Shown here in pieces: positions 1 to 14,052 of a DNA stretch of 64,000 bases (within the stretch, counting starts at the first letter, position 1; every line of letters starts with the position of its first letter). The position numbers were made by a program, and so were the translations under genes. This DNA is from Aquila chrysaetos chrysaetos (lineage: Eukaryota; Chordata; Aves; Accipitriformes; Accipitridae), in the NCBI RefSeq assembly GCF_900496995.4, contig NC_044004.1, positions 78,871,538 through 78,935,537 on the forward strand. The letters are read 5' to 3'. The notes beneath the pieces are model-generated. The model saw only the letters and a program-made list of their open reading frames with translations. It was not told the origin of the DNA and ran no database searches.

Positions 1-2435
1 GGTTGTATCTTACAAGTGATCATGAAATTTGTTTGCTGATTTACACAGATGGTCAAAATGGGCAGGCAAAGTTCTGAAACACAGTGGCTGTCCCTTCTCT
101 TTAAGATATTTTGTAATGGCAGTTTGAAAACTCTCCAAACTGTATGCTGAGTAATGTGGCTGTGATTAGCAGAGTTATGAATGACACAGTCAATTTATCT
201 GAACTGACAAAAAAGGGGACTAACGCCTGTGCTTGAGAATTGACATATGAGGATTTGGCCAATCCACCTCAAAGTATAGAAAAGGTATATTCTTCGTATC
301 AGCGAACAGGACTTACTGCTGCTTAATGTGAGTGAGGCTTCAATGGACTATCTGGAGTGTGTATAGATGCTAACTTAAAATAGATGTGGTGATGTGAAGT
401 GTTAAATACACAACTTGTGTGGCATTTCAAATCCCATTTGAATGTAAAATTGAAATTGTCATTTGTCATAACCCAAAATGAGATATAATTCACAGGCAAT
501 GAAAAGGGTATTAAAGAAAAGGATACGTGATTTGGTTGTACTTCACAAGTAAAAACCAAGGTTACATAAATGCCCAAGGGACACTACAAATGCATCTGGT
601 GGCAATGCTAGAGCCAAATACCAGTCTCCAATGTACCCTCCCAGTTCTGGATCTTCTATCATTAATATACCAGAAATATCCTTTCTAGTATGGAAGGTGA
701 CAATGATTTGCCATATAGGCTAAAGTTTTGGGGGTGGGGGGATTTGGGGGGTTTTATTAACCTTACACAAAGCTTTATAACTAACTTGTGTCACTGGTGG
801 GAACACAAGTTTCCATGAATCATAAAGTAGCTAAGTAAATTTTGCTAGTAAGATAGCCTGCCTTGGCTGTCAGTCAAGCAGATCTTATTGTTCTATTGGT
901 TGTTTTCAGACATTTTTTAATAGACTGAATTAGAGGAAAATGCCTCTTAGCCAGGATCTTGCATTAAAGATGTTGGTAATTCTCACTGTGAAAGCTTCCC
1001 CAAAATGATCTGTTTAGTATCTGTTTAAAATTAATGAGAAAATCCAGAAGTAAAACAGGTAATGAGAGTCAATTAATTACTTCAAGCTATAGGGAAAGTA
1101 ATTCCCAACAGAATAATTTAGGCTATCAGCCTGCAGTCTACAGCTGAGGGACTGAACTGCATAGTGTTATCTACAGCTGGGAACACAACAGCATAAACGT
1201 GCCTGAGCATCCCTACTCCACCAGAGCTCACAACTTTCAAAGTAATGGGTATGGTCAGGCAAAGGCTGGAAATAGTGAGCCTGAGAGATGCATGGCAAGA
1301 CCAGACACTCTCTGTTAAAGCCTTCTACGTCTTTGTGAAGTCCTTGGGCAAAAAAATTTGTAATATTCCATCCTTTTCTTCCAAAGAGGTGACTCATGTC
1401 TGGGATCCTGCAACTTTTCCTAAAAGGGGAAGACTGAAACTCCTGCTGTTGTAGAACTGAATTCAATGTTTTTCCTCCCTTCAGACCAACATTTTTAACT
1501 GAACGAGAAAACTGGCAGATATTTTGTCAGTTTTTTGTCTTGAAATTCCAAACCGTTAAAAACAACAAAGCCTGTGTCTGAGTTACAAGTTGGGACACGG
1601 ATAAATGACACAATTGTGTTTGCAGAGGAACAGATGAGTTGACCTTTAGGTCTTTTCAACTTGCTCGCAGTGACTGATGTCAAGTTAGTATACAAAAAAA
1701 TATCAAATTGCTTCATAATTTACAAAGTAGCTGCCAAACTGTTAGTGCAACATAGTCGAAGGCTGTTTTATTTCTAATTGTGAGGGTTTGGATATTTGTG
1801 CTGAATGAGAAGAATGGGCTGCTCGTTAACCTAGCACACCAGCCCTCTGCGGTCCGCCTCCCAATCTGCCGGCCAGTCTCCCCTTCATAACCTTGAAAAC
1901 GGCTCAGCAATTTCAACCGAACTTGAGATGGGATTTAATCACCTTTATTGCCTAGGAGGGCTATGAGCACTGGGAGCTGGGTAGAAGGAGAAGATTCATG
2001 TTGGTGCCCAGACTGACAGAAGCACCATCAGAAACCATCAGTTATCTTGTGGGTTTGACAGGAGCTGCTGAGCCAACCCATGTCTCCAGCTCCAGACTAA
2101 CTGCCGCAGGTATCCACAACTCAGGCTGGTGTAGGGGGAGAGCAGATGGCCAGGCTTATTGCACTGGAAGGAGATTTAGGGGACAAAGGGCAAAACCAGA
2201 TAGGAAATCAAATGCTGCTAATTTTGCTGCTCATGGAATAAACTTTTATTGTTAGACTGGCAGAGCAGCCCCACAGGTCACTTTCTGTCAGGGTGTGATA
2301 CCTCTCACCAATCTAGTTTTCAAATTAGGTGTCAGTTTGGCATGTGTGCCTTTTTTAGTTCTTTTTTTCTCTGCTTCAGAAGACTTATAAATATGATCAG
2401 GGATTCTAGGAGTTTCTTTCATTTTAAAGACATTT

Positions 2436-2440
<5 letters not shown>

Positions 2441-2469
<29 letters not shown>
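2441..2469. repeat. (AT)n microsatellite
   Basis: An uninterrupted AT dinucleotide run of about 14 units. It creates an artefactual Tyr-Ile repeat in a minus-strand open frame. Confidence 0.95.
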
Positions 2470-2475
<6 letters not shown>

Positions 2476-5400
2476 GTGGAAGGAGGGCATAACCAGTACT
2501 TGTGTACCTCTTGTGGGGCTCAAAACATAACCAGACTGGTATTTTACACTCTATGTATACTTTAATGTCCTTATAAATTGTCTTCAGTTGACTTTGAAGA
2601 TGATTGGAGTTACCAAGTAACTGTTTTATGAACAATATTCCAAGATCCAGCAGTTGGCGAAGATAACACAATAGCTTAATTTCATAACTTGCGGCATGTC
2701 TCTGCAGAGTGGACATGATTTAAAAAAAATAATATAAAGATCACAATGCACGAATGTTATTGACAGATCAGTGAATGTAGAACCATGTTGCAGCCAGCAA
2801 ACTCCAACTTTCGTGCTCAGTTGGATAAGCGTTGGGGCTGATCAGCTCTTTTGAAATCTAGTAGAGGCTTTTTATTATTCAGTAGGCTGTTTACTCTGTG
2901 ACTAACGTTTTGGTGATTTAGAGCAGAGTGTGATGTGCTGATGTGGAAATAAGATTCTGTAAGACAGAGCAGCCTCGGCTGATGAGTGAATTTCAACTTT
3001 CAGCCTGGCTGGGGTTTTTTTGTTTGTTTGTTCAGGGGAGGGGGGGAATACTGAAAAAATTATGCATTACAACAGTGAACACTTGGCTGCAGCTCTCATC
3101 AAGAGACAAAGGAAGTCATGCCTAATGACTAAAACAGACAGCAGGTTGCAAATTTGGACTTCATGATGCATTCCAGTCAGTAACATGAAAGACAGGAAAT
3201 ATCTTACATGTGCTGCCTTTGGGGAACAAGAGAAGATATGGAGGTCAAGCATGGCTCTACTACATTTGCTGATAAATCTTTTCAATAGTGGGCTTTTTTA
3301 TCTTTGGTTTTTTTGGTTTTTTTTTTTTCCTTCCCTGAGCAGTGTGGTATTGCCTGCAAAGCAGTGGGAAGATCAAATAGCCTTTCAGCCAGCTGCTCAA
3401 CATTGGTCACTGCCTTAGAGAACGATGAACCCATCAGCGCAGCTGAGTGCTGCTGTACATCACCCAGCACATGCAGAGGTAAGCTGCGAATGACCTTGAG
3501 CACTGTACCAACAGCATTTGGCCAAGATCAGTAAGAATGTCAAGCCGTTATCTCCCAGTGCAATCCAGCAAGCTACTGGAGACAGGAATGACTGTGGAGC
3601 AGTTTTTAACTGCTTGCGTTTGAAAGCACATCTAAATTCAATCTAGTGAAATCACTACAACGTTAGAAACCCCTTTACGCTCTTTTGTAAAAATAAGATA
3701 GCGGAGTTAAGAAGGTGTCATTCTGGTATCAAAATTTGGGCAAGTCACTAGAAAAATGGTGATCTTAGTGTGGTAATGAACACAGTAAAATGGTGGCTTT
3801 TTCTATATGAATGCTGAAAGGCTGTAAAAAATGGCAACTTCACAGTTGCTATCCAAACACATCATAATATAGCAAATTACATTATGTGGTTCCTAATATT
3901 TTGGCTGTTATTGTTACTACTAGAATGACAAGTTGGCTGCTTCACAGGTTACTAAGGAGCAGGATCCTTGCTCCAAACAGTTGTCATTTAAAAAAGGAAG
4001 GAGTAGAAGTAAAGGAATAAGTTCCATGCAATCAACGGATTTCTCTTGCTCATCTATTTAATTACTTTATTGTGGTGATAATGATGAAGATTTTCTATAT
4101 GACCATAGCAAAAAATTAGCCCTTCTATGTCAGGAAGAATAAGCTGTCTAGACCTTTAGGTTAGAGAAGGTAAAGGGAAGAATATAGAGATGCACAGGAT
4201 GAATCTCACAGTAGAATATTTCTCCAATTGCATTGGCTTCACAAGGTCTACAAACGTGCTTAGATATAAGCATGTAGTTAAGCCCTTTGGGTTGGAACCA
4301 AGGTGTTTATGAATGGAAATGACATAATTGTGTCCATGGTGCTGCCAAGGTGTACCAGCGCCACCGTGGCTCGACTGCAGTCCTCAGGGTGGTATAAAAC
4401 CTTGAAGAGCACTCGCTGCCTGCCATGACACAGCTTTGGGGTTCCATTTGGACATGTTAACAGTTTAGATTAATGGTTTTGACTGACTGTAAGTGAGAAA
4501 TTTAGGGATTTTAGCTCTTCAGTGGATAATTTTTTTTTAATTAATATTCAAGATATTTTCATCTGTCCTGTAAAGAAATCTTGTGAGATTTCTGGTTCTA
4601 GACTGTGCCAGGAATGCAGATATGCATGGGAAAAATAACAACCAGAATATACAGAAAATGGTTGGCTCAAAATGTGTGCCAGAAAAAGAGAGAGAGGGCA
4701 AAAAGAGGGTGTGGTTTTTTTCCTCCATTTCCTTAGGAGCTAAAGAAAACTATTAATTTATTTTAAAACATGTAAGCCTTTTTCCGGAGTCCTTTTTGAA
4801 CATTATAATAATCTATGCACTTTAGAAATACTAGGGCCAGAGTAAAGACAGGACTTTACCTATGCATACGTAGGGTTTCAGCCAGCTGGGGCTGGAGACT
4901 TACCTAAGCAGGCAGTTGTGTGCTGAATTGAAGTTCATTCCTGTTTCAGCTGAAGTCAATAACAAAATTCAGAATAATTTCAACACTATAGGTTAGGGGA
5001 TGCAATCCCTGGTTTAGAGTGCAATAAAAATCCACTGGAAGCCCAGAGAATCAGCAAAAAAATACTTTCAGAAGTCTGGATTTCCTCTGCACAGTGAATT
5101 GTCAGAACATCTTGTTGCCCAACAAGGTACAAATTAGGTTGTTAGTTTCCCAGCTGCAAGTTATTGGTGTGGGGAATGACACACATCAACAAAGCTGCTT
5201 GTGCATATACATATTTCTAAACTTTAAAGAGCTAGTGACAAGGTAATTGTTTGATAGATGCAGTATGTTATGGGATCGCTATCCAAATAACGCGAACATC
5301 AATATTTGGTCATATTGTTAGCGTATGAGCAATCTGTCCTCAAATTGTGTCTGAAAGCAACAAAACCACATTTTCTCAGAAAAAGTTGCACTTGCATGTT

Positions 5401-5962
5401 CAGTGGAGAAGAATCTCTGCTGGTGATAACACGTTGTGGTCAAGTTTCTCAAAATTGCTGAGTAACTTCTGCCAGACAAATACACACTGAATATATTCTG
5501 TGAAAACTAAGCGCGCGCTTGGCTGGTAAAGCACAACCCTACTCAGACATGCTTATTCTCTACATGAACTGAGGGAATGAGTCTTGAAATTCCAATTCAG
5601 TGAGTTCAAACTTGCATTGCTCTGAGTAACACTAGGAGTTTACGGAGTTAGTGAATAGGATCGCTTGTTTTAATATGAGCCTTTCAGAAAGCAAATTAGA
5701 AAAAAATCAGTCAGATCAATAATGTTGAAAATGTCCATTATTATTATTATACTTTGGTCTGCTTGCATTTTTTCTCCATAATCATGTTGTCATAAACATT
5801 TTCCATTGAAAATATGAACAACTCTTTTATTTTTCCAACCCAATGAATTTCTAAGAAGATGAACTGAATAACATTTCCATAAATCAGAAAGCTTTAATGT
5901 TACCAGGGAGGAGGGAACTTGTTTCAGTTTGACAGAAGATTTTGCTCTTCTAGAAACTTGGG

Positions 5963-5990
5963 TTTTTTTTTTTTCTTTTTTTTTTTTTTT
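5963..5990. repeat. Poly-T tract
   Basis: Two T runs separated by a single C. No retroposon body was recognised next to it. Confidence 0.9.
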
Positions 5991-7789
5991 CCTCTGTTGT
6001 GTTTTTATGCATTTGGGCTATCCATGAATGAAGTTAAAAGGCAGTTTTGATGTATGAGGTAAGAAAATTATCAATACTAGATTTTAAAGCATTTAAGATG
6101 ATTCTGACCTTAGCAGTGTTAGTCCTGTTAAACCAATAAATTAGAAGTGACTCTACTTTATATTAATAACAAATATAAGCAGGCTTAAAATTTCTGTAAA
6201 ATGCCTATTCACATTTCCTGTGCACATCAGTGAAAGATAGCTGTGATGTTTTCTCTCCTATTTTTCTGACTCAGCCAGCATTTCTATTTATATAGGCATT
6301 TTCAATCCTTTGCAGAAGTATTTGAAAACATGCACCCAGCTAAGAACTGACATGCAGGGTCACATCCTAGGAGACAGTTGGAAACATGGCTATAGCATAG
6401 CATGTACGTTTGGCACACACATATATATAACATATCCCTTTTTGTAAAAGGGATACGGTGTGGATTTTTCTGTGTACGACTTATTTGCATGTATAACTTA
6501 TTAATGAGGCCTGGGGAGATCCCACACTCCAGTCTCACTCTTACCACATCACCAGCAGCATATCTAGCAAGGATATCTGCTCTTCTATGTGCCGGGCAGC
6601 TGATTTTCATGGTCACGTCATAGCTGGATGTCTGGGGATGGGGGGATGCAGCAGCAGTCGTTGTTGCCAGACAGCCAGACACATCTGGTACGTGGCTGCG
6701 GTTCTTTCCCACGTGGGATGTGTTTCCAGTTACAAGGGGGGAAATCAGCAGGACCCTCACTCGGGGAAGGGGAAGGCGGGGGTGGGCAGCTCAGCAGTTT
6801 TTCCAGGGTGCAGACCTGCACCACCTGGTCGTGGAGAGGGGCCTCTCGGAAAAGGCTGGCAGAGTGTGGGCAGCAAGCCAGTGCTTTTCCTGCTCCAACA
6901 GGCTTTTAGTCTCTTCTTGCATGATACGAAAGAGTTGCTTTATTTAGATGTTTTGTACAAAGCAGTTTATCATTTTTGAAGAGCAATAAGGTTTACAACA
7001 CAACTATGTGCAAAACGAGACAGAAGGCCAACAAGCAAGCCCCAGCATCTGGCTCAGGTGCTGACACCCATGTGGCAGTGGCTACCGAGTGCTCAGCATG
7101 AGCTGCCTTATCCCATTTCTCAGCTCCGATACCATGTTGCCATCTCCTTTTTTGGTTGGTCTGTTGTTTTTTCTGGGGGAGATTGTTTTGGTTTTTAAGT
7201 GTGCTGTAACCTCAGGCTTAAACAAGGCAGTAAAGAGACTGCATGAAGACAAAAGCAAAATACATACCGGAGGGCTCTAAATTAACAAGGAGGTTGCTGT
7301 AGAAAACTTACTAAAAGCTGTGACCCTTTCTTTTGTGGACACACACTAAGTCTCTGTGAAATTCCTTCCAGTCCTCAGGGATACTTACAAACAGGGCGAG
7401 CAGGTCCTCCTGCAGGTTGGGCTTCTTCACTGCTTGTACTAAATCTTTAATAAATATCTTAAGTAACATGGGGTTTGATAGAGAATTGCAAGGCAGTTAG
7501 ATCTTCATCTTGTGTCACTATAACATTAATATTTGCATCTAGTTTTGGTTTTGGTCTCCTATTCCATTTTTTATGCAGAAAAGTGTTTCCTTCCCCTTCG
7601 ATGTGATGCTTTGTCATGAGTCTTCTGGGAACTGAAGTGAACGTTATCAAATCCCTCACTCATCAATATTTTTTCCTAAGCAATTCCCACAGCTGGGAAA
7701 TAAATGCAAGACCATTACACAGCAAATCAACAAAAAGTCACAGCTTGCTTTTATATATATATCCAAGAGTGGAAAAAGCAAAATCATGA

Positions 7790-7827
7790 ACCTGTTCATA
7801 ATGCATTAACCTGTTCATAATGCATTA
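7790..7827. repeat. Exact 19-bp tandem duplication
   Basis: The unit acctgttcataatgcatta occurs twice head to tail with no mismatch, which points to a recent local duplication. Confidence 0.9.
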
Positions 7828-8469
7828 CCATAGAATCTGTAGATACATACACCTTTATTAGAGTTACTATTAACAAATATTTCCAAAGCAAATGGATTCC
7901 TTTTCTTCAGGAAGTCTCCCTGGTTATGAAGTATTGTTTATGGCTTAAAAGTTTATTTCAGCATCTTCCCACTCAGATGTTAGTGTCTTGAATCCTGCAC
8001 CATAATTAGCTACATGTGCGTACCGGAGTACTGGTCATTGTTTTTATCTATAGTGGTCTGTCATACCTGGCTACCTTTAAGCTCATTGTTTCTTGTTTGT
8101 CACTGCGTTCCTCTATTTGTGTATGATTGTATTTGCCAAACACCTACAGCTAATGATACAGAAGTGCAAGTCTTTAGAAATATAACAGAGAAATTCATCT
8201 TGGGAAAAGTATTATGGATTTTTAAATGTTATTGCATTTAATAGAATCACATTGACCTTCAGAGAAGTTTCAAAATGGAAGATGCTCTGTCTTAGCCTAC
8301 TGTTGCTGTATCTATGTTATATTGTAAAAGGCATGGTCACTTCTGGGTAGGGTCCTACAGAAAGGTTAGGTTCCTGAAGAAAGACAAAGAATAATGCCAA
8401 AGTCCCAGCTGGGATCCAGACATTCTTGCAGGATGGTGTGTACTTTCATTCTGGTTTTCTTTGCTTCAG

Positions 8470-8621
8470 GTTCCCAAGGTGGGCAGGATAACACCAGAAC
8501 ACGCACCCTGAGTTGCCCTTGCCAGTGTCACCTGTCACTCCTCAGGGATTTGGGCTGTTTGGCCAGAAAATGGCTCTTCTTCCCCGAAGCCCGTCTGATT
8601 TAAGTGCATCTTTTCTTCAAG
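8470..8621 (+). CDS. Candidate exon 1 with start codon, unrecognised spliced gene
   Basis: The segment is preceded by a pyrimidine-rich tract ending in cttcag and followed by the strong donor CAAG/gtaagt. An ATG at 8570-8572 (A at -3, G at +4) opens a frame reading MALLPRSPSDLSASFLQ up to the donor, leaving one base over (phase 1). The same frame is open upstream of the ATG as far as a TAA near 8489, with protein-like sequence, so translation could also enter from an acceptor inside the segment. The following candidate exons continue in compatible phase. I do not recognise the N-terminus and see no signal peptide or membrane helix in it. It may instead be a 5' UTR or non-coding exon. The splice signals are seen; coding status is inferred. 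Confidence 0.4.
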
Positions 8622-11600
8622 GTAAGTAGCAGTTAAATAAGGAGCAAATTCTGCATTTCTTCTGTAGCTTTTCATAAATCATTCTACATACAAGGGCAGA
8701 TTTTCAGCAACGCATGCTGGTGTAGCTTAATCAAAAGCTTCATGGAGACCTGTGGATCAGAGCCGTGCCAGCTTACAGCAAGCTTTCCAGGGGGAAACCC
8801 CTCTGTTGTCTTGAAATCCAAAGGGTGCACAATGAGCATGGTGTTTCTTAGGAAAAAAAGTCGTGTGAGCTACAGAAACAAAGAACAGAACATCTTTATT
8901 AATCTGAAGAAAGCAAACACCTGAAATGTGCCTTGAAAGATATGCCAGCTGCTCGTGCACCTTAGTTTGTTTTAGAGGGAAAGATGGGCGATAGGGCACT
9001 TCGTTTTCAGATGCAGTCGGGCCTCAGCCACTGTGAAATAATTCTGCGGTTGCTGATGAGAGGGTTTCCTTAACTGAACTGAAAATGTTTCAGCAGGTCT
9101 CAGATCCCAGGCACGAGACACCAGTGACTAATCTGCTCAGTTCACAGATTTCCTTGTTCTCTTCTCCCTACTTTTTTTCTGTATTTCTTCTGAGTTATGT
9201 TTGTTTTATGGTTTCTGTAAGCATGAGGAGAGCCAGCAGGGCTGACGGAGGTAACTGAAGCTGGTACATCCCCTATGCAGGTTTCCAGCTGGTGTATTTT
9301 CCTGTCTCACACCAGAGTCCCCAGGCTGTTCTTGCTCAGATTAGGTGACGTTATCAGCCACTGATCAGGCTCTTGCAGGAAGTTACATTTTTGTGAACCA
9401 AAAAGGAAAGGATAAGCAGATCCGTGTTTTATTTTTGTTCTGAAAGGGAGACACAAATGCTGGGATAAGACCACACTGTCCATCCTTAAAAGAGTGGAGT
9501 ACTTCCTCAGGGTCAAATGTGGGATTTGTATTCAAAATTTATTACCTATTATTTTGTTTCACATTTGTCAAGTTGTGATAGCAAGGTGCAGCCAGGAATA
9601 ACTAAGGCTGGCTATTTTTTGAAGGGCAAAAACTTGTTAAGACTTTGAAGAGGGGTCATGTGTTTCAAATCAGAAGTACCAAGGAAAAACTGATTTTTGA
9701 AAGTTCAAGGGCGGGAGTTGGGCTATGCGAGGAGGCTGTGCTGGCTTTTCAGTTTGGAGTTTCACAGCCCGTGTTTACACTTACAAATGTGTATCTGTTG
9801 ATTCAGTTCTTTACAGAGACCTCAGCTGGGACAAACAGGTTGTGGTATGTGTGGGAGGATCTTTGCCAGCAGCTAAAGTCTGTCTCGGAGGCCAAGCTGC
9901 CCATAGGGAAGGGGCTAGCTTATCCTGATATTTGGATGGGATCAGTATTTGTCCATCATAATAGCAGGGCTCTGCACCCGTATTCCAGTTGAACCTCAGC
10001 TGTAACATGACTGAAATACAGGGAGAGCAGTATTGCGGCCTTACTGAATTCATGTTGGCACCTTGTCGTTTGAAGCTTTTCTTTGTGTACCTAAAGCACA
10101 GCAGATGTTTTTAAAGCACCCTTATTTTCTCCCACCTATTACAGTAATAAGCAAAAATACTTTAGAAAGATCCTCTAATAAGACGTTCCTAATGAAGAAC
10201 TGCTGCCTGTCTTATACAGTTCCCTTCAGAGTATTGTTGTTTAATAACTCAAGTATGTGATTTGTAGCATCCTTTTGGGGAAACTGTCCTACCATGTAAC
10301 ACCCTTTTTGGAAGGCTGTTTGCAATATGTACCTGTGAGCTCACTTCGTTCAAATTCATGTTGCTTTAAAGCTGTTACTCCGATGTACACACACATTTTG
10401 CTTACAGCAGTTTATAATTTTCTTTCTTGGGAAGCTTGCAGGCTTTCTTTTTTTTTTTTTTTTTTTTTTTTCCCCTCCTAAGCTGAGAGTTTTAAACCTA
10501 AGGAGGACCATGGGAGCAGTTTCCATTAAACTATTCCAAAATTCAACTGTGGCACTGGAGCTGTTCCCTTAGACTAAATTCCACCTCAAATAGCTGGTTT
10601 TCCCTGATATTTTTCAGGGAATATAGTAAAATACTACGTATTATCCTTTATTTAGCGTCACTAGTGCCACACTATACAGGAAGTCCACTTGGCTGGTCCT
10701 GGGGTTTAAAAAAAAGCCTAAACTTGTACTTCACACTTTTCTTGTCACAGAGTCCTGCATGCTTTCTTCTCTCTAGAAAATGGTTCAGTGTTGTTGGTGT
10801 CTCTTGCCATTATTGCCCCATTTTTCTACTTTTAACATATTTTTCATTAGCGTGCCGTAATTCATGTTGAAATTCAGTGTGCCTGCGTGTATTTTAACTT
10901 TTTGGTCCGTTCTTGCATGAGCTCTGACTTTACTCACACACAGACAGCAGGTTAGCAATAACAGGTTTTACTGAGCATTCGTGGGTTTTATCATAATTAT
11001 CTTTTGACTAGACAAAAGAAAAAATAAAAAAGGAAGATGAAAGCACTCCCCTGTGCACACCCCACAGGTTCCCAACCAGAACGGAGCGACAGTGATGTCA
11101 TGCTGGTCATTTTGTGCCTCACGGAGCCCATGGCAGAGTGAGGCATCTCCGTCAGCCCCAGCCATTTTTCCCTGCTGGCTTCCCCAGCCACCCATGGCCT
11201 TGGCTCCAGCGGGTCAGGACCCCTACTCCAGCCCCGTCCCATCTCTACAAGCTGACAAACCCTGGTATTGGCCCTTGGCTTGTTTTCCAAAAGTTAATTT
11301 GCTATTTCCCAACTCTTAAAACACATTTTGACCTGCCTGTGTTTCTGTAAATATCCTCTTTGCTTGTCACAGCTATTTCCATGATAAAATGACCGCTCGC
11401 ATGGTGTCAAATAATTGGCAGGAACAAAAGAGAAAAATAATCAAGACCGGTGTTTTTTCCTGTTTCTTGACTCTAGACGTTGCTCATTGAGGATGCAGAT
11501 CTGCTGAAAACCAATACTATCTAAAAAGAAAACAGTTTCCCTTTACTCTCAGACTAGCATTAAAAAACAATTAATCTCTTAAAACAAATTGATTCAAAGT

Positions 11601-13973
11601 TCTCAAAAAAAGGAATGTGTTTAAAGGTGAATGGGAAGACATATGTTTTTGTAATGGATAGTGTGTTTTTAGGTAGTATACATTTTATGAAAGTCATAAA
11701 GCTTTATGAATTTTAATGAATGTCCTTCTCAGAAGAACTTGAATCTTATTGTCAGTATGTTATCTGGGAAAAGGTCACCAAATCTGTTCCTAAATAAGAG
11801 GAAGTTGCAAATGGGAGATTACATAGGTTTGGGAAGAGAGTTTAAAATAAATCCCTACATGCACTTCGGCGTTTGCACTGAGGGAAGTGCATGGGCAATA
11901 TAGCAAAACCAGTTGCCTGACTTCAGAATTCTTTTGGTTTTTCTCTGTGTCCAAAAACTAGAAAACCTCTACGCCATGCAGGATTTATCTTCTGTTGCAG
12001 GAAGTTGATTCCCTTTCTTGAGACAAGTAAGATATGACCTGCTCGCTATTCTCAGAAGCTGCAAGTTGCTAAACTTCAGATTCATAGCTGAACTTCAGAA
12101 AAAAAGGTCCCTGAAATCACTGCGTGTCTGTGTCTTAGGTGCTGGCTGGCACCCAAGCCATAGGTGTGCCTCCACTGAGCTCAAAATACAGTACACCAGT
12201 CACCTTGATGTGCACACTGAATTTAATTCTAGCTATAGCTAGGGGCACAACCATGTTATAATTCCTGGTTCAAACCCCATTACGTTTATGGACCAAGCTT
12301 GCAGTATGATCCTGTGAAATGGCACAAGATCTGTTTCAGCAGAAACTGGGAAGCAATGATTTTTATCAATTTTTTTCCCTGTTAACTTTAAACTGTTGAC
12401 ATGGTGCTAAATTCGGTACGCTGAAGGTGTTTCCATGTGTCACTTCTAATAGGATACAGGTGTCAGACAATTTGAGATTATTTCAAACCTAATTTTCTTA
12501 GAGTGAAGATACAAACAGTTACACCAGAAGCAGATGTTGGGCCTTTCTCACCCCTCCGAAATGTGGTTTGGCATCCATCCAGGCTGAGTCTATGGGGAAA
12601 AAGAGAAAATTATATTTAATTTTAGCTTGCTTGGTTTCCTCCTTTCAAAATCTACATGAATGTGCAATAAAAAAACCCCATCCCTTTTCCCTCTGCTTAC
12701 ACAGGGACTAAGTATCTAGTTGCAAACAGATGGAGAACAGGCAGGTTGGGACGTGAACGGTTTTCCGTCTCCACACTATCACTATGTGGCCCAAAATCTG
12801 GCATAAAATGCTATCTTTTCCTTTTTGCCCTCTTACCACTGTCTCTGTCAGTTACTTTTCTAGTGCATTGGTTGGAAGTAACAGCCAGGAAACAGAGGTG
12901 GCAAGAACTGCGCTTAAACAACAAGTTCGGGGTCCTGCCTCTGGTCCACCGCCATTGACCCACCTGGGGGTGGTCACAGGGACTCAAGAGAGAAAACCTA
13001 AGAGCATCTCCTTCCTTTTGCCTTCAAGCTGCTATGATTTTCCGTAGCTTTTCTTATTTTTTGAAGCAATGGTCCTTTGCCACCGTGTGTTGTTCATGCA
13101 GTTTTATATATGACTGGAAGTAAAATCTCAGCTATATGGCATGGATGCAAAAACTAGATCACTTGTTGGCACTGGGCTTTCCTGAGGCTGGTACGTGTTC
13201 TCCATCAAGAGTAGCTTCACTGAGTTTAGTTACACTTCATCAGAACTCATGTAAGTGACAGAAAAATTGAGCTCGTAATCGTGGTATTACAACCTTGTAG
13301 AAAAGACAACCCTATTCTGAGGTTCACCATGCGAATTTTGGGTTCTGCTGCTCAAATACATCTTTCTCCACCTGCTTGTAGTAAATTAATCTTATAACTA
13401 TAAATCCCACTTGTGCTACAACCTTATTTAAAGTCAAGTTACCATAAAATGATACAGTTGAACAGTTTTAGTCCAAATAACCACACGTGAAAAAAAACCC
13501 TTAAGGATTTCATAAAATGTGTTGTGGAGATGGCTATCCATTTTTTTAAATCAATATTTGTTGGTCATACAAATGCTACTGAAAAGTTGCCATCATAACC
13601 TAACAACAAATCCTTTAAGAGTTAAGAGCCATAAATGTATACTGGGAAGTGGAGTGGCATATTTATATCATCCAGCCCTAAATGCCAGAGGAAGAAGGGC
13701 ACAAAGTCCTTGCACACACGGTGAGGACTCCCCAGACTGGTAAATACACAAAGGGAAAATCGGCAGATGGTGGACAGGAGGCATTAATGCCGCTGCTCGT
13801 CTGCTCAGTGTCGGTACAGATTGCACCGGGAAGGTTCTCGAGTCAGCTCCCCACCAAGGCCACTGACGGAGGTGGGTGAATATGATCAACAGAAAGCATC
13901 AAGTGCTGGCTTGCAAATCAAAGGCAAAACTGGAAATGCCACTCTGCAAATGGCGTTTTAACTGCGCTGCCAG
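8622..13973. other. Putative intron or intergenic DNA
   Basis: AT-rich sequence with a 24-nt T run at 10448-10471. An acceptor-like site near 11475 (pyrimidine tract then tctag) precedes a frame that stops after 15 codons and was not called. No repeat family was recognised. Confidence 0.4.
10448..10471. repeat. Poly-T tract
   Basis: A run of 24 T. No retroposon could be recognised beside it. Confidence 0.9.
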
Positions 13974-14052
13974 GAAGTTATCTAGAGGCATTTGAAGACC
14001 AACCCGGTAACAGGAAATTAATCAAAAGCATTTTTGAGCGGATCCTCGGCCG
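13974..14052 (+). CDS. Candidate exon 2, unrecognised spliced gene
   Basis: This 79-bp segment lies between ctgccag and a very strong donor, GGCCG/gtgagtg. Only one of three frames is open, and it is the one required by the single base left over from candidate exon 1. It reads SYLEAFEDQPGNRKLIKSIF and a few residues more, an amphipathic, plausibly helical stretch with mixed charge. It ends in phase 2. The donor region has CpG sites (cctcggccgg) that stand out from the flanks. The family is not recognised. Chance openness of 25 codons is quite possible, so support comes mainly from the donor and the phase chain. Confidence 0.45.

Larger units (their letters stand above)
1..8469. other. AT-rich single-copy DNA, no gene recognised
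   Basis: I see no convincing coding exon here. The open frames are short, and the longest (minus strand, 2288-2716) runs through a dinucleotide repeat. Contents are simple repeats (AT run at 2441-2469, T runs at 5963-5990), a 19-bp tandem duplication at 7790-7827, and a locally GC-richer patch at about 6570-6900 that I cannot assign. This could be upstream or intronic sequence of the + strand gene candidate that starts near 8470. Confidence 0.5.

Noticed and set aside
2288..2716. 142-codon minus-strand open frame
   Set aside because: It runs through the (AT)n repeat (Tyr-Ile repeat in translation) and has no supporting context.
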